Assembly: GCF_036324505.1 (NCBI RefSeq)
Contig: NC_086350.1
Coordinates: forward strand, 17,295,532-17,359,531
Direction of reading: 5' to 3'
DNA from: Eleginops maclovinus
Taxonomy: Eukaryota > Chordata > Actinopteri > Perciformes > Eleginopidae
DNA length: 64,000 bases
The notes under the pieces are model-generated. The model was not told the DNA's origin. It searched no databases and worked only from the letters and a program-made list of their open reading frames with translations. Shown piece by piece: positions 27,701 through 51,228 of this stretch (the stretch's first letter is position 1; the number at the start of each line of letters is the position of its first letter). Position numbers and translations under genes: made by a program.

Positions 27701-30080
27701 ATTTGCTTTTGTGAGAGTGACACAGCGTATTTTGTCCTGTATTGTCCATGGATTAAATTTTTTTTTCACTATTTCTCTACCTCAGCTTCCTATATGCCTG
27801 GCATGCCTGCGGTCTCATCCTACAGCCCAAATCCTAACCCAGGGTAAGACGATTGCCAAGCGGTTCTATAACTCTCCCCTCCTGCTCTATCACAAACAAA
27901 CCTGTCCTGGCGTGGTTGTTTTTGTGATTTCTTCAGCAGCATATAAGACAGACTAATATTTGTAAACCACTGTTCAACTGGTTCACATACATGTATTATG
28001 CTAGCTGTTTGGAAATGAAAAATAGAAAGAAAGAGCTGCGTTTTGACCAGTTTTTTTTTTTTGTTGCAGAGGCTATCCAGGATACCAATACCCAGGAGGC
28101 AACTCTTACCCACCCACTGCTGGACCTGCACACTACCCCACCCAGACCCCAGTTTCCACAGTGGGTATGTATCACATTATCCAGGGTGCTTTATTTCTCT
28201 TTCCCAAGTGCACATTTTAAAGTTTAAAATTAGCTTTGCACAAACTGCAAAAGCACATATAAGATACAAAAGAGGATGCCCTTTTTTCCAAAACATGTCC
28301 TTTTTGTCTTATTGCTCTTGTATTTTAATAAAATATTTCTATACCAATTCCACCCCCACCCCTTAATAAAACCACAACAATAGTGTCCTCCTTTTCATTT
28401 TAGTTCACTCTTAATGAAGACCTTTAACCTTTTGACTTAAACTCTCTTGCCCCCTGTGTGACTCCGGTGGCATCCCGATGTGCCGGTGAAAAGGTTGTTA
28501 GTGTAACTAGAGTGGGGGATATTAAAGGCCAAAGGGTAGAACTGATATGAAGGGAAGGGCAAAGTCCCCCCCAGCTATCACAGTTCCAAACTCAGACACA
28601 CTTCTATTTTTAGGATGGGAACAGTAACTCCACAAAAGACTGACCTGTGATCAGGGGACTCATCACATCTGTTAGCAGCAGTGCAAGGCTGGCCATGAGC
28701 AACAGGCAGGAGGAGATTTATCTTGCTCCGATATTTAGTAAAAGGGAAGAAATGGATTTTGCCCGTAGACTACTCTCCTCTCCAGGCTGACATCTGTAGT
28801 GCTGATTCCAGACTGCACATTAGGTGCTCTTCACTGGAGACATCCAGCATTGTTTTTCCACTTGCATTAACTGGTAGTGTTCAGGGCACTTTGATGACAC
28901 GTTCAATTTTGTATAGCACTCTTATTTCTGTTAAAAACTGACAGGAAATGAACCTTTTGCACAACTTAAATAAAGTAGTTTAACAATTCCACTTTAAACC
29001 ATTTCGGTTAGCGCTTTTCAAAGGGCAAATGAAAGGGCTCAATTCAATTGGCCAATTAAATGGTTCAGCTCAATGGCCCAACCAAATGGCTTGTTTCAAT
29101 TGACCAATCAAATGGCCCGTTTTAATACACCAATGTTTCAATCGGCTCATGAGAAGGCTCGTTTAGATCGAGTCAAATAGCTTTTGATACTGTGCATTTT
29201 TCTTTAATCTGTGATTTTCCTTTTTCTGTTCACGGTCTGACCTCGCTTTCTTAACATCTTCCTCTAAAGGCCCGAACCGAGATGGCACCATTGGCGAGGA
29301 CACCATTCGGGCATCTCTGATCTCAGCTGTGAGTGATAAGCTTCGCTGGAGGATGAAAGAGGAGATGGACAGAGCTCAGGCGGAGCTGGACGCCTTGAAG
29401 AGAACAGAGGAGGATCTGAAGAAAGGACATCAGAAACTGGAGGAGATGGTCTCGAGACTCGACCAGGAAGTGGTGAGAAATCCTAGACTTTTTTTTTGGT
29501 CCTCTTCAACTATTTCTATAACGAAATGATATGATTTTAATACCAATATTACTGCTAGTCCGAGGTTGACAGGAATATCGAGCTGCTGAAGAGAAAGGAC
29601 GAGGAGCTGAGTGAGGCCTTGGAGAAGATGGAGAACCAGTCGGAGAACAACGACATTGACGACGTCATCGTGCCCACCGCGCCGCTGTACAAACAGATCC
29701 TGAACCTGTATGCTGAGGAGAACGCAATTGAAGACACTATCTTCTACCTCGGAGAGGCCCTCCGCAGGGGCGTCATAGACCTGGAGGTTTTTCTTAAGGT
29801 GACCACATCATCAACATAGCTAGAACTAATGCATGATATGATGTTTATAAAGTACGGATGTTTTCAGACACATAATTGACTGTATGTCACATGCATTTTG
29901 CCAACAATCAATCCTAATTTGCACCTCCAAGTAAACAACTTAAACTGTGGGTGGTTCAATTGAATAAAATTGTATTCTCTTCTATTACAGCATGTACGCC
30001 TTCTGTCCAGGAAGCAGTTCCAGCTTCGTGCCCTCATGCAGAAAGCCCGCAAGACTGCCGGCCTTAGTGACCTCTACTGA
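24726..30080 (+). CDS. tsg101: Tumor susceptibility gene 101 protein (ESCRT-I subunit), complete, 390 aa
   Basis: Ten exons: 24726-24767, 25535-25622, 25732-25797, 26197-26360, 26629-26755, 27786-27843, 28070-28164, 29270-29472, 29559-29798 and 29991-30080 (TGA). The summed 1173 nt encodes 390 aa, the human length. Domains: UEV (about 1-146) with [19 protein letters not shown] and [17 protein letters not shown]; a proline-rich linker with the CEP55/ALIX-type motif GPPNPSYMPG; a coiled coil with [17 protein letters not shown]; and the C-terminal steadiness box with [20 protein letters not shown], ending [14 protein letters not shown]101 binds ubiquitinated cargo and PTAP motifs, and works in endosomal sorting, cytokinetic abscission and exosome and virus budding. 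Teleosts can have tsg101a and tsg101b; I cannot say which this is. It follows the UEV-only gene by 1.07 kb and converges on ldha. Confidence 0.97.
25043..25084. repeat. Perfect 42-bp palindrome without spacer in tsg101 intron 1
   Basis: The left arm 25043-25063 (GGTTGTTTACTGACATGTTT then A) is the exact reverse complement of 25064-25084. Three further flanking pairs (25039-25041 with 25086-25088) also match after one mismatch. The arms carry forkhead-like TGTTTAC and ACATGT words. Confidence 0.97.
26756..29269 (+). other. tsg101 introns 5-7
   Basis: Intron 5 (26756-27785), intron 6 (27844-28069) and intron 7 (28165-29269) are mostly AT-rich unique sequence. Apart from the 26-bp tandem repeat in intron 7, nothing coding or clearly mobile was recognised. 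Confidence 0.6.
29036..29139 (+). repeat. Tandem repeat, about four 26-bp units with CCAAT-like cores, in tsg101 intron 7
   Basis: Units start with GGCTCAATTC, GGTTCAGCTC, GGCTTGTTTC and GGCCCGTTTT at 29036, 29062, 29088 and 29114, exactly 26 bp apart. Each has a C(C/A)AAT-type core followed in the first three by (C/T)AAAT. Weak traces may continue to about 29190. Confidence 0.8.
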
Positions 30081-31350
30081 CAACCAGGAACCATTAATAT
30101 CTTCACGCTCCCTTACTCTCTCCTCTTCCTCCTCACTTTTTATTCCCATTCTTCCCTTTTATGTCTTCTAGAAGCTGTCCTCTTTTTTTAATCTCCAACA
30201 ATCTGTTCTTGTGAGACAGAATTCTTAACGGCAAAATGCAACATTTATGAAGAACTGGACTGTCCCGTGTGGTCACAGTTCTCGTAGGAAATCATTTGTA
30301 TTTTTGATCTGACCAAATAATTATTTGAGATCTTTTTGCTTGAACCGTAATGACCCATTTGCACCAACAATAACTAAAAGCACTGTGATCACATTGTGAA
30401 CCAGGTGCTGCGGTTGACACAAAAACATACCTAACACACATGCCATGTTGATGAAGTCACGTGAGAGTGTCTGGTGTATCTGCGTTGGTGTACTGTGGGT
30501 TGGTGTGTCAACTTGTACATGGAAACCACAGGAAGTGGTTCGGGTTGCAATCCCTTTGCCAGACAGTCATTTGGCTAGTAAGCACAAATTGTTAGGGCTG
30601 TGTAGAGAGGGGCTTTGTAGAAAGCCCTATGTGTCCTCTCCCCTCATAATGAAAAGGATAGGCCCTGGTGTAAATACCCAGGGCAACCTTTCAGAAAGGA
30701 CTTGGGGCTCAGACTTAGGATGTAATGCTGTTCAAGTCATGTTCGGTAGCCATTGAGTCAAGAAATCACTTTCCCTACAGTGCAGTACAGTACGTACTGT
30801 CTTTTTGGCTTCTTTTAATGGGTTACATTTTGAGCTGCTCTGCCACAACCACACTATTATTTGTATTTCCTGTTTACCCGTCAGCTGCTCAGGTCTACCC
30901 TCCAGTCTGACTGCATTAACCAGTCAATCTTGTACAGTAGTTGTTTCGCTCTGGATGACAGTCTTGCCATGCTTAATTGTAATGCATTACAAAACAAAAT
31001 TCTGTATTTCTTTTCTTCACTTTTCTATCGTCTTTGTGCTGTCCCCTTATTCTCAGTCCTGCTGAGAGGTTAAGGTTTTCAGTAAACATGGGAAAAAATG
31101 TTGTGAATAAAGCTGGAGCATTGGAGGGTACAAAAAAAATCGAAACAATATATTGTACTAATCAAAATGTTAACTTATGTAAAGTTTGCAACCAGGTATC
31201 ATTTAAATTAGCCTTTTACTAAATGCACTTTGAATTGTATGATAGAATATCTGCTGTTATTGTTTTTCTTGTTTCCAATTCAACCATAGTCCACCTGTTC
31301 TTTTATATCTGTAGATTTATGTAAATCAGTACAAATAAATGGAATCTGAT
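30081..31350 (+). other. tsg101: tsg101 3' UTR
   Basis: After the TGA at 30078-30080, about 1.25 kb without introns leads to AATAAA at 31334-31339 (an alternative AATAAA begins near 31104). The stretch has no protein-like reading frame. The 3' end is inferred from the signal. Confidence 0.5.
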
Positions 31351-31700
31351 ATAGATCTCATATTTTTTGATGGGTTATTTATAACAGAAAAGTGACATGT
31401 ATTTCATTTTTTTCTCCGTTGCACTCTATTGGACAATGCCAAACTACAGAAAGTAATTTAATATTTGTGAAGAAGCTGTAATTTAGAATCCAGGGCTTAG
31501 TTAAGTGAATCTTTTTAAGTTACTGGTATGTTAGCAAGTGTAGCAGAATCTACCAGTATCTTTACCTTATGCTGACTTCATACAGAAGGTACAGACAGCC
31601 TTTTGATCTCTGCATGAAAACCTCTTAGGTAAACAAACACAAGCTGCCTTTCGCTAGCTCGCATGACGCACAGTGAAAAAAGGACAAATAACAAACGTGT
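31351..31700. other. Gap between convergent tsg101 and ldha 3' ends
   Basis: About 350 bp separates the tsg101 poly(A) signal from the likely ldha signal, AATAAA on the minus strand at 31716-31721. No gene is seen. If either transcript reads through slightly, the two mRNAs would overlap tail to tail. Confidence 0.5.
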
Positions 31701-32728
31701 CACTATCCAGGCAGATTTATTTGATGTTACAGCAAAAGAATCACCATTATCCAGCTGCCATGACAGGTAAAATTCCTCATTGATAGATAGACCATATCTA
31801 AGGTTGTAACATTAATACATAAATAGAACCTAACTGTATTAACAGATATAAATAATACCTTTGTTTTTCTCTTGATGACCTTTTCGGAGTGAAGTAAAAT
31901 AAATACAAAACCCTTTGAGGGTATTTATGGTGCGTACTCAAACACCTTCAAGATCTTTCTGTTATGATTCCTAACTTGAAGCTAGGCCATGATTGTAGCT
32001 GACTCTTTCCCATTTGGTTCTCCGTTATCTCTTAGTTGAGTTAAATTAGGTCACTTTGTTGGCAACCGTATTCTAATTCTCCTTTCTAACCATTATTTTA
32101 AACCTTGACTTTTCAAATATTTTTCTGTCAGTGCACTTGTGGTTGGATTTGTTTAAAAAGGCTTCAATGCCAACCAGTAAACGTAGCATTGATAAACTCA
32201 AGGTACTTTGGTATCACAGGATTTTATCAAAGGGATGTTTGCAGCAGTGTTATTATGACTTAGGAAGCCCTCCTCATAGTGAGTGGAATGTCTCCATTAT
32301 ACTCGAAATAAAATATAAAGAGATGACCAAGTGGAAAAAAACAACTGGCAACAATCACAGAATAAATACAAACTACAGACAAAGAGAGAAGCAGTAACAG
32401 TGCACAGAAACATTACAGTACATCGAATCTTCTCGTGTAGACAAGACAACAACAGATACACCTTCACTCCAACACAGTCTAAGCTGGAAGGCTAAAATAC
32501 CAGTTGCTTTTCCAAATATTCAGTCATGGAGGGAGGAAGATGTAAGGGAAGCGGCAAAGTGAAATGACACCCATATTTGAATACCTAAAGTTAAAATATC
32601 GCCTCCATTAGTTCAGCTACACACACACTTGGCCTTTTTAGACATTCAGAGGTTTCATTCGCCTGCTGCAGTAAGGGGCACAGGAGGTACAGAAGGAGGG
32701 AGTCGGAGTGGATTCAGAGGAATGCTCT
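31700..32728 (-). other. ldha: ldha 3' UTR
   Basis: The sequence downstream of the ldha stop codon on the minus strand runs to AATAAA at 31716-31721 (reads TTTATT on plus). Other TTTATT words exist, so the end is approximate. No coding or repeat content was recognised. Confidence 0.45.
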
Positions 32729-36040
<3,312 letters not shown>

Positions 36041-38395
36041 CTATTTGAAAGTAGAGAGGTGTTAGGAAAAGCGGATAAATACAGGGGCAAGAGAGAGGGT
36101 GAGTGTGGAAATAGAGAGGCAGTAAATGAGTGCTACATTATGTATGTGACAGTTGGAATGTGTTGTCACCAGGCGTACGTGACTGCTTTCTCATACAACC
36201 ATGAGTCAAACTAGGAATTCCCTCTTCATCTCAGTAAAACAATTGAAAGAGTGTCCTTCCCCCAAAAATGCAAGCCCTGCGACCACAAGTTCCGGTTCCC
36301 TACTCATAAAGACAACAACTATTATCTCATGTTTACTTCCTTAAATGGCAGTATTTCTTGCTTCACAGCGCCACACTGGGTCTCTATGGCAACCACTGCC
36401 TGGAAAAGTACTGCAGCCGGTTTCCATCCAGCACAGACCTTCCCCAGCTGACGTCACACACCACTATTTTTGTTTCCTGGTCAAGAAAGCCATGCTTTCT
36501 CGCGCTTACAGGCTCTTACATCATCAGTATGACTAGGCTGGATCTTCTGAGATGTGAAGATGAGCACGTAGTGTAGAGCCTGACAGTATTAATGCCCTGT
36601 AATACCTTCCTTCAAAGGGTGTTTAAGACCTCTGCATGGTGAGTTTGCACACAATAGTAGGATCTGGTAAGTGGGACAGACATACCCAATATCCCTTTAT
36701 CCTATTATCCCTCGCTCAGGAGGTTAGCTGAAGGCTTACTACATACCGGCCTTGACCCTGAGGTGCCTCAGGTTTGTGACATACAAGAGGACCCTTTGTT
36801 AACGTACAGTAAAAGATTACTCTATCAATATTGGCCGAAGTTCCTTTTTTTTCTGTTGAAATGTAATGTACAAACGCACCAAACTTCTACCGTACCATGA
36901 CTGAATGAGGATTACAATAAGGATTATAAGAAGCTCAAAGAACTTAATGTGACATTGTTAGAAAAAGACGGAGATGGATTTTTTGTGTTAATCTTCAGAT
37001 TATATACATTTTTGGGACTTAAAATAAGTAGCTGTTACACACAACTGGAATACAAAACCTTTATATGCATACTTGCATCATCATGTTTCCTTGTCCATTA
37101 TGACATTTACTTAATTTGATCAGCAACAGCAACAGGTCAGTGGGGGTGTACTTAGCTCTGTTGAGGTGTCAGGAATCATGGTGGAGGGCCAGTAGCTGGC
37201 CTTTCCCTAAACAATTTGCACGTGACTGTGCATACTTTGTCTCTGCACTTTTGAATTTCAGACTACTTGTATGATCAGACAAATCAACAGCTTATCAAAA
37301 AAATGATTTGCTAAAAATGTGGGAGTAACTTTACTAGCTTGATTTAGTTTCCAGTCATTAGACCTACGGTTATCGAATTTAGTCAGAAAATCTACTGAAG
37401 ATGCCAACAGGCTGGAACTCAGAAAACTAATGAATTTAACCTGAAATACATCATGGTAGTGACCTGAAACACTATATAGAGTAGAGTAAAAAAACTCCTA
37501 GGCTAAAGAAACAAAAATAAGAAATGAAAAAAGCCATAATATGAAGATAGTAAAACGTAAAGAACACGTCAAATGTAAAGTAAATCAATCAACTAATAAA
37601 ACATATAGATGGGAGTGAAATGGGAAGACACCTTGGATAAAAAAGAGGGATGCTTCAAAGTGTTATGGCCTATCAATATGTTGAATAATATACCATTGTT
37701 GGATGGGGATAGGACTGTATTTATAACACCGTGTATGCAAATCTGCCAAAGCTCTGACAGCAGCACCAACACTGCTCTCACTAAGAACTGCTTTCCCACG
37801 GGCCAGCAGATAAATGCCCCATATTATCTGTCAGCTTTCACTGCTGTGTGGATGCTCGTCTCCTGGTGTCTCCTTGTGTAACACTGCATATACAACATAC
37901 AATCTGATGTAACAACAGTAACAGATAGTAACCTATATTAGTGTACTAAGCTATTTGGGCGATTTCCAATTGAAGAATTCATAACAGGTGTTCCCACAAT
38001 TTATAGCAATCGTTCTTAAAACCCATTCATTCACTGGCATGAGAGTTACTGCAATAAGTAGGAAATTGCACTCACAGGCCAACATCCTGTTGTACCGGCC
38101 ACCCACATAATACACACACATAACAACCAAAATACGCACATTTTACACTTGGAGCTAAAGAAAAGGGTAACCTGTCAAAAACTGAAGTTGGATGCCAGCC
38201 TCACTAACAACCAATCGACACGATCGATTCTGACCAGCGACACGCCCCTCGGCAATCTTTCTAAAATGCGCATCTATTGCTAAAGTCCCCTTTTAGACCA
38301 CTCTCAATGTGCCGGTAAATGGCGCATATCAAGGAGATCGTTGTGTAAGGCTGTAGGCTGCCGTGGGATATGTAATGTATCTTACCTTGAGTCTT
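36041..38395 (-). other. ldha intron 1
   Basis: A 2.35-kb intron between noncoding exon 1 and the first coding exon. The sequence is mixed, with AT-rich parts at 36800-37600. No exon, RNA gene or element was recognised. Confidence 0.6.
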
Positions 38396-38580
38396 CAGCT
38401 AGACAGGTGGAAACACGAAGTGGAATGTGTCTGTTCCTTCCGAGTGCAGCTTTTCCGCAGAAGTGGTGCTGCAGAGTGGGTGTCTCCCGGTATATAAAGA
38501 CAGCCTCCTCCGTAGACGTTACGTAATATTCTAATGAGACCGGCTGGATCCGCTGTGGAGGAGCATGCTGAATGGCACGT
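38396..38580 (-). promoter_or_regulatory. ldha: ldha noncoding exon 1 and TATA-containing promoter
   Basis: A minus-strand donor, ACTCAAG|GTAAGAT, at 38395/38396 ends a short noncoding exon that probably starts near 38465. A TATA-type TTTATATA lies at 38491-38498 (minus), about 30 bp upstream. A palindromic TTACGTAA (CRE/PAR-bZIP-like) lies at 38519-38526. ACGTG-core words (possible hypoxia elements) occur at 38576-38580 and as CACGTG at 38729-38734. Mammalian LDHA promoters carry CRE and hypoxia-response elements, so the arrangement is plausible, but binding is inferred. Confidence 0.6.
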
Positions 38581-38739
38581 ATGTATGGGGCAGGATGTGG
38601 TATGAATCAGAAAAGCACTCTATGAATTTATGTTCTGTTTGAAACTAGTACGTTCTGCATGGTTTAGAAAACGTGTACGGAAATTATTTGAAGCGTAGAA
38701 TCGTGAGTGTATCGTCATTTCTGACGCACACGTGACTTT

Positions 38740-41700
38740 AATATTAAATTACACAACGGATATCTACGAGTTCATTGGTAGTCTGTGAATGGTGGGGAAG
38801 ATCATCGAAGAACAAAATGTTTTTCAGAGGGCTGCTCCCCTGTCTCTTCCGCTTCTGTCATCTACAACTAGAAGCGACAGAATAATATCTATGATTAGAT
38901 TATTGCTGCTATTAGGACTCAGTTTCCGGTTTAGTTCTGATAATGGGCGTGCACCTCGAATTGCCGGACATATAAGTTTGATATGACTCATGTAACCGAT
39001 ATGATGCAACTTGAACTTGTTTGATGTAAAACAAATTTGCTGGTCTACTTAGTTTTTGGCTTGTCCTACATGGAAGGTGGCCGGCAACAGCCTCACACCG
39101 CCCCCTCCTGTTTAGTTTAAGTTCTTACAACACAGAACTATTACTCATCATTTCACAAAGCAAAAAGTCATTCATGTTACCTATCTGCGGAATGTTTTTT
39201 TGTCTTTTTGAGCTGACTTTAGAGTTGCATATAAGTTACAACATATAATTCCCATTTGTCATTGTTCTGGGCCTGCACTAGAGGAACAACTGTTTTCACA
39301 TGGATTTTTTTCTGGGCATTATCTCTGTTGTGTGATATATATGTTGACATCTTATAATAATACAGTTATATTGTAACCTTCACTTGTGTGTTCCTGCCGT
39401 CCTGATGCACAGAAATTAAAGAGATGTCTGTTTATGAAATGATCACGTTGTTAGTCAAAAGAAATCAAATTGACATCTCTGCTATCATATTGTGAAATGA
39501 TTTTTAATATCCTGATTGTCATTTTCAATTTATACAAAACTGTGTAGTGCTTGGGCAGTCTGTTGATTAAATATTTGGTAAAAACTTCAATCAACTGTCA
39601 GGTGAGGTTAGCCTTTTGCATGGTGGGTTCCTTTCATTGCTTTTTAAAAATTGGCTCAGAAAGGCAGTAAATAAACAAAGACGGTTAGAAAACACATGTA
39701 CATTTAACCATAAGAATTATTTGAAAACTGCAACAACTACAACAGATATAACTAATCCAAAAAATATGCACACCACTTATTGTTGAATGGTTATGCAAGG
39801 CACATGTTTGTATGAGTGTGTGTATTTATAATTTATATTGTATGATACGACACATCCCTGGCATTACAATGACAGGTCGGCTGAGTTGGGGGACTGCCTG
39901 TCACTCTATTGTTTCGACTTTATCTGCTTCAGACCTCACTTAGAGCCTTTTTTGGCCCTGACACAGCAAGTCTAGGGTGCTGGTATGATAGGCTGATAGA
40001 AACCCAGCCACCACAGGATAGGTGGGTTTTTATATCATAGTGACATATATAAAGTATCAAGTGATACATATGGATGTGAATGGTGTTTGGACAGTGTGAA
40101 AGTTAACATCTTCCTTACCGACCCAAACTGCTGCACATCATCATAAAACAGCGTCATTTATTGAATGTTTTTTTTTTTTTTTTTACATATTAGTGCTAAG
40201 GTTGTTCAGACAGTCAACTTAAGTCTGGGACAGCTCCCCCTCCCACCGACTCACAACAAATGCGACAACCAATTTTATGATCGAACAGACCCTCCTCACT
40301 TTATCCATGGTCTTGCATTGTTCATAAATCAAATTGCATTTAATACTATTTATTTTGAACTTTTAGACTGATGTCTGCAGGATATGCACATATAGTTGAT
40401 GATATTTTTGGTCTAGGCTTCATCACTCACTAAAGGGTAGACCACGTTTAGGAGGGGCAAAATGTACTTATAACATATGAAGTGCCCCTCATATATGTTT
40501 TGTATGAATGTCTTTTAATATGTCCAGATATTATCAACCACAGGCTCAATACAAGCAGTCCACCAGCAGGAGGTGCTATCATAAAGGCCACCTCCAGGCT
40601 CTTTTCCACTCTGATTACATTGATAACCACATGGATTTGACTTCTAGTATGAGCACATATTTTACCTGAGTAACATCACGCATTACCCGAGAGCTATAAG
40701 CATGGGGTATAACAGATTTTTCACAGTGCTTACTGAAATCACAAAGATTAATCTGCCTCACAAAACCTGTCAAGCAGAATCTTTTTTTTTTTTATACAGC
40801 ATGAATTTAAGTAATTGATTTAGTTATTGATTCATAATTATGTAATAAATTGACATTGAAGGTTTTTTTGGGTCATTGATTATTTATTCCATTTAAACTT
40901 GAATGCTGAATTAACCAATGGCATGTGTAGTATACCTGAAAAGTACACTCTGAGAAGTCTTATCTTAGTGGATCAAAGCTGTAAAAAATTGGAAAATAAG
41001 AAAAATGTCATTACTATAGCCCCTACTTGTGTGTAGGGGCTTTTGTGTGTAGGGGCTATAGTGTGACTGTGACAGTATAAACACTGCTGACTGACAGAGT
41101 TTCATTAGATGTGTGTGAAATCATGTTTCATCTCCTGTTGTTTAATTTCCTCAGTTTGCCCACAGCGATGAATTAAAAACTTTCCCACACTTGACACAAC
41201 TTCTTGACCTTGCTACTGAATCACTTTGTCTCCATCTTCCACCTCCCCTCTCCAATGGTCTCTGGAGCATGTGCCAATTCAATCGCACCTAGGCCCCAAG
41301 TGGAATAAAGAAACACTAGTTTGTTACGTTAGCCTCCCCTTTCACACCACAGGGTCAGTTGCCAACATGCTGTTATTGCACAGGGTATTGGGACTGAGGT
41401 GTGTCTGCTGAGGGTGATATCCTACCTGTCTCAGCGTGCCGTGTAATGGAGAAGAATCTAATCACCTCACCACAGCCTCCTCATCCTCCAGCTTCTGTTT
41501 AGAAATAGAACTGAGGCCGAGGAACAAGGCCACATCAATCATAAAAGGATTCTCCGGGGAGCAAGATCACACTCCAAACTCTATCAGAACAACATCCAGC
41601 GTGCTGAAGTTACCCTACTGTACCTCAGACAGACACATCCTGAACCACAAACATTTAAACCCACAATCCTGTTTACTAATGTGTCCTTCCTTATCTTTCA

Positions 41701-44100
41701 ACGTGAGTCAAACGATCTTCTACTTCTTCCTCTTTCACTTTCATCTCACTTTTCACTTTCTTTTAGTTCATATCTTTCATTCTTTCCTTCTCTGCTCCAA
41801 GCCCTCCCTCTCCTTCCTTTTCATGGCTTCCAGTTTCGCTCCATGAACACCTTCTGTCGACGATTGATAACATCCCTGATGGAGCTCCTTTATTAGCCAC
41901 CCACAGGCAGATTAACCAGAGCAATAATACACCAATCAACAGCAATTATGCCGAGATAAGCCCAGGGAGTGCTCTGCTGGAATGAATGTGGTAGTTGCAG
42001 AGTGATTGGATGTGTTTTAGTACAGAATTTAAGGTTGTGTGTCTATACATACATTTATGTGTTTTACAAGTGCTTTTAATTGAGTGTTCTTCATTTTTTT
42101 TGCATGCAGTCTTAATCCCTTTATAGGGCGTGTCATTATAATCAGATGTGAAATCAGTCCTATTCCCATGGTCCTTGAATTGAAGTCATGATCAGGCAGG
42201 TTGTATTCTCGTCAGTGTAGTCTCAAAGTTATTATTGAAAAGTAGAAACATGAGTGCAGCAAACCGGCAGAATAATAGGTTTTAAATCAACATGGTGGTA
42301 TCATTACTCTCGGAATGTACTATTATGATTGAAGGCATCATTACGGCATATTAAAGCACTTCAGTTGCAAAGCTGGCACTTGTTCGTTTTTGGACTTCGC
42401 TGCCTAAACAGCAGCTTGGCATTGTTATAGAGCAGCTAAATGATGATGAAAACGAGTGGAAGGCTAGATATGAGTTTCCTGCCTGCAGGCATTCACGCAC
42501 CAGCCAAGTCTGATTTCAAGAGCAGCTGTGTGGATTTAACCTTCCCTCCCCCATGGTTTTTTGCACTTACCAACACAAAATCATGCAGGTACACAACTGC
42601 ACATGCTTACACGCACATATGCACACAAGGTTGGGCTATTTTTTAATGTTAGACAAGGACCATGGAAGCTGTTTACTGCTAAGTATTTAGAAAACCAACC
42701 AATCTTCCTATTCCAGGTCTGCTTTATACCAGGGAGCAAAGTTGCCAAATGGGTGTTGATGCATCAGATAAGGCCTCCCCCCCAACTGGCTTCAGAAACA
42801 ATGATCCAAGTCTCATATCAAAGTGGACCTCTAATTATACTCTGCTTATTTCATTTGGCTCTTAAAGATTCCAGCGGAGCGCAGCAGATTTTGATTAATT
42901 CTTGCAATTTCAATGTCAAAAGGCTGCAGTGTAATTCTGGAAGTTGGCACAGAGAAACAGTGCGTGTAGGATGTTCCTTTCACCTGAGTTCCATGTAGGT
43001 GTCCTCCAACCTTGAGTTGCCTCAGCATTCTCTCCTCCAAAGGTTTATCCTGGAGCATTAAATGAAGCAGACCTTTGCCATTTCCTCGAGCATGAAATTA
43101 AGTACCTTTCCTTTGGCTGTCCCAGCTCTAATTATTTTGGAGGATTTATGAAATTGCCACTGTTGTTTGTTAAAGGACAGTGTATTGTGGACTAAGGCAG
43201 TTAGCTTCACATTCTTTTACATGTCTCTGGAAAAAAGCTCTGTGAAGCGTCTGTCTCCCAGTCCAGTGACCTTAACACCTGTGATTGATATGGGAGGGGG
43301 AGTTGTGCATGTGAAGGCATGCTTTACCCTGGGTGTGTGTGTGTGTGTGCGCATGGGTGCTTGTGTGTCCGCGTGCATGAAGGGGTAAGGTTAATTGAAG
43401 TTGTTACAGTGAAAATGATTCCCTCAGGGGGGGACATAGCAGGTTGAGGTGGTGGGTGGGTTCAGCAGTGGGTGACGGCGAGAGATCAGTAGAGAGGTAT
43501 GAAATAGAGGGGTAAGGCGCAGGGAGGTGGGTGCAGGTCAAAGGGACTGCTCCTCGCCCCCAATGCTGAGAGGCAGTGATACATGAGGACAGAGAGTATG
43601 TCTGTCCATCCCTAAACCCCAACCCTCACCCAACCCTGTTTCCTCTTCCTCTGCTTGTTTAACTTCAGCATAATGTGGACAAATTACCTTGTTTCTTTTA
43701 GAGAACGTCCTATTAATTTTCACAATAACCTTTGCTAAACCAATCTGTGTGCCTCTCCCTTCCTCTCATTGCCACACACTGCACATCCCTCTCTATCTGT
43801 CCTTCTGTCCGTCTGTCCCCTCCTGTGGCCTTTCTCCTCTCCTCTCATACTAGCCTTCATTTCACAGATGACAGGTTGGCTGACTGTAATCCAGCAGATG
43901 CTGGGGCGGGGAGGCCTGACCAACTGTTTTAACTCCAATCAGCTTTTATTGCTCTCCGGAGGAACCTCGCACAACCCCCTGCCAGCCTGACATTTCACAG
44001 AGCAGGAGAGAACTGGTGGAACGGGAGAAAATGGTACATACTGTATATAGTGTGTAAATGTATCTGTGTGTACATATGGGACAATATGTGTTGATTAAGG
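38740..44100. other. Gene-less intergenic region, first part
   Basis: No open frame here resembles a known protein or has a convincing exon structure. Contents are AT-rich unique sequence, T-runs near 40168-40184 and 40782-40794, a small inverted repeat at 41013-41062, pyrimidine-rich sequence at 41700-41850 and 43740-43860, and a complex homeobox-site-rich stretch at 43070-43160. It could hold regulatory DNA for ldha or brsk2. Confidence 0.5.
41013..41062. repeat. Inverted repeat, 14-bp perfect arms
   Basis: ACTATAGCCCCTAC (41013-41026) and its exact reverse complement (41049-41062) are separated by 22 nt, which itself contains another GTGTAGGGGC copy. A hairpin is possible; there is no following T-run that would make it a bacterial-type terminator, and none is expected in a vertebrate. 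Confidence 0.9.
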
Positions 44101-44132
44101 CAGGGGGCTGATGGGGAAAAAAAGGTGACAGT

Positions 44133-51228
<7,096 letters not shown>

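Noticed and set aside
38365..38385. GGGATATGTAATG near ldha exon 1, resembling the ZNF143-type motif at lrrc56
   Set aside because: It lacks the exact ACTACA core and lies inside ldha intron 1 just after the donor, so the match is probably chance.
41700..41850. Ser/Phe/Leu-rich open frame that looks like a hydrophobic protein
   Set aside because: It is a translation of a CT-rich low-complexity stretch, without exon signals or family resemblance.
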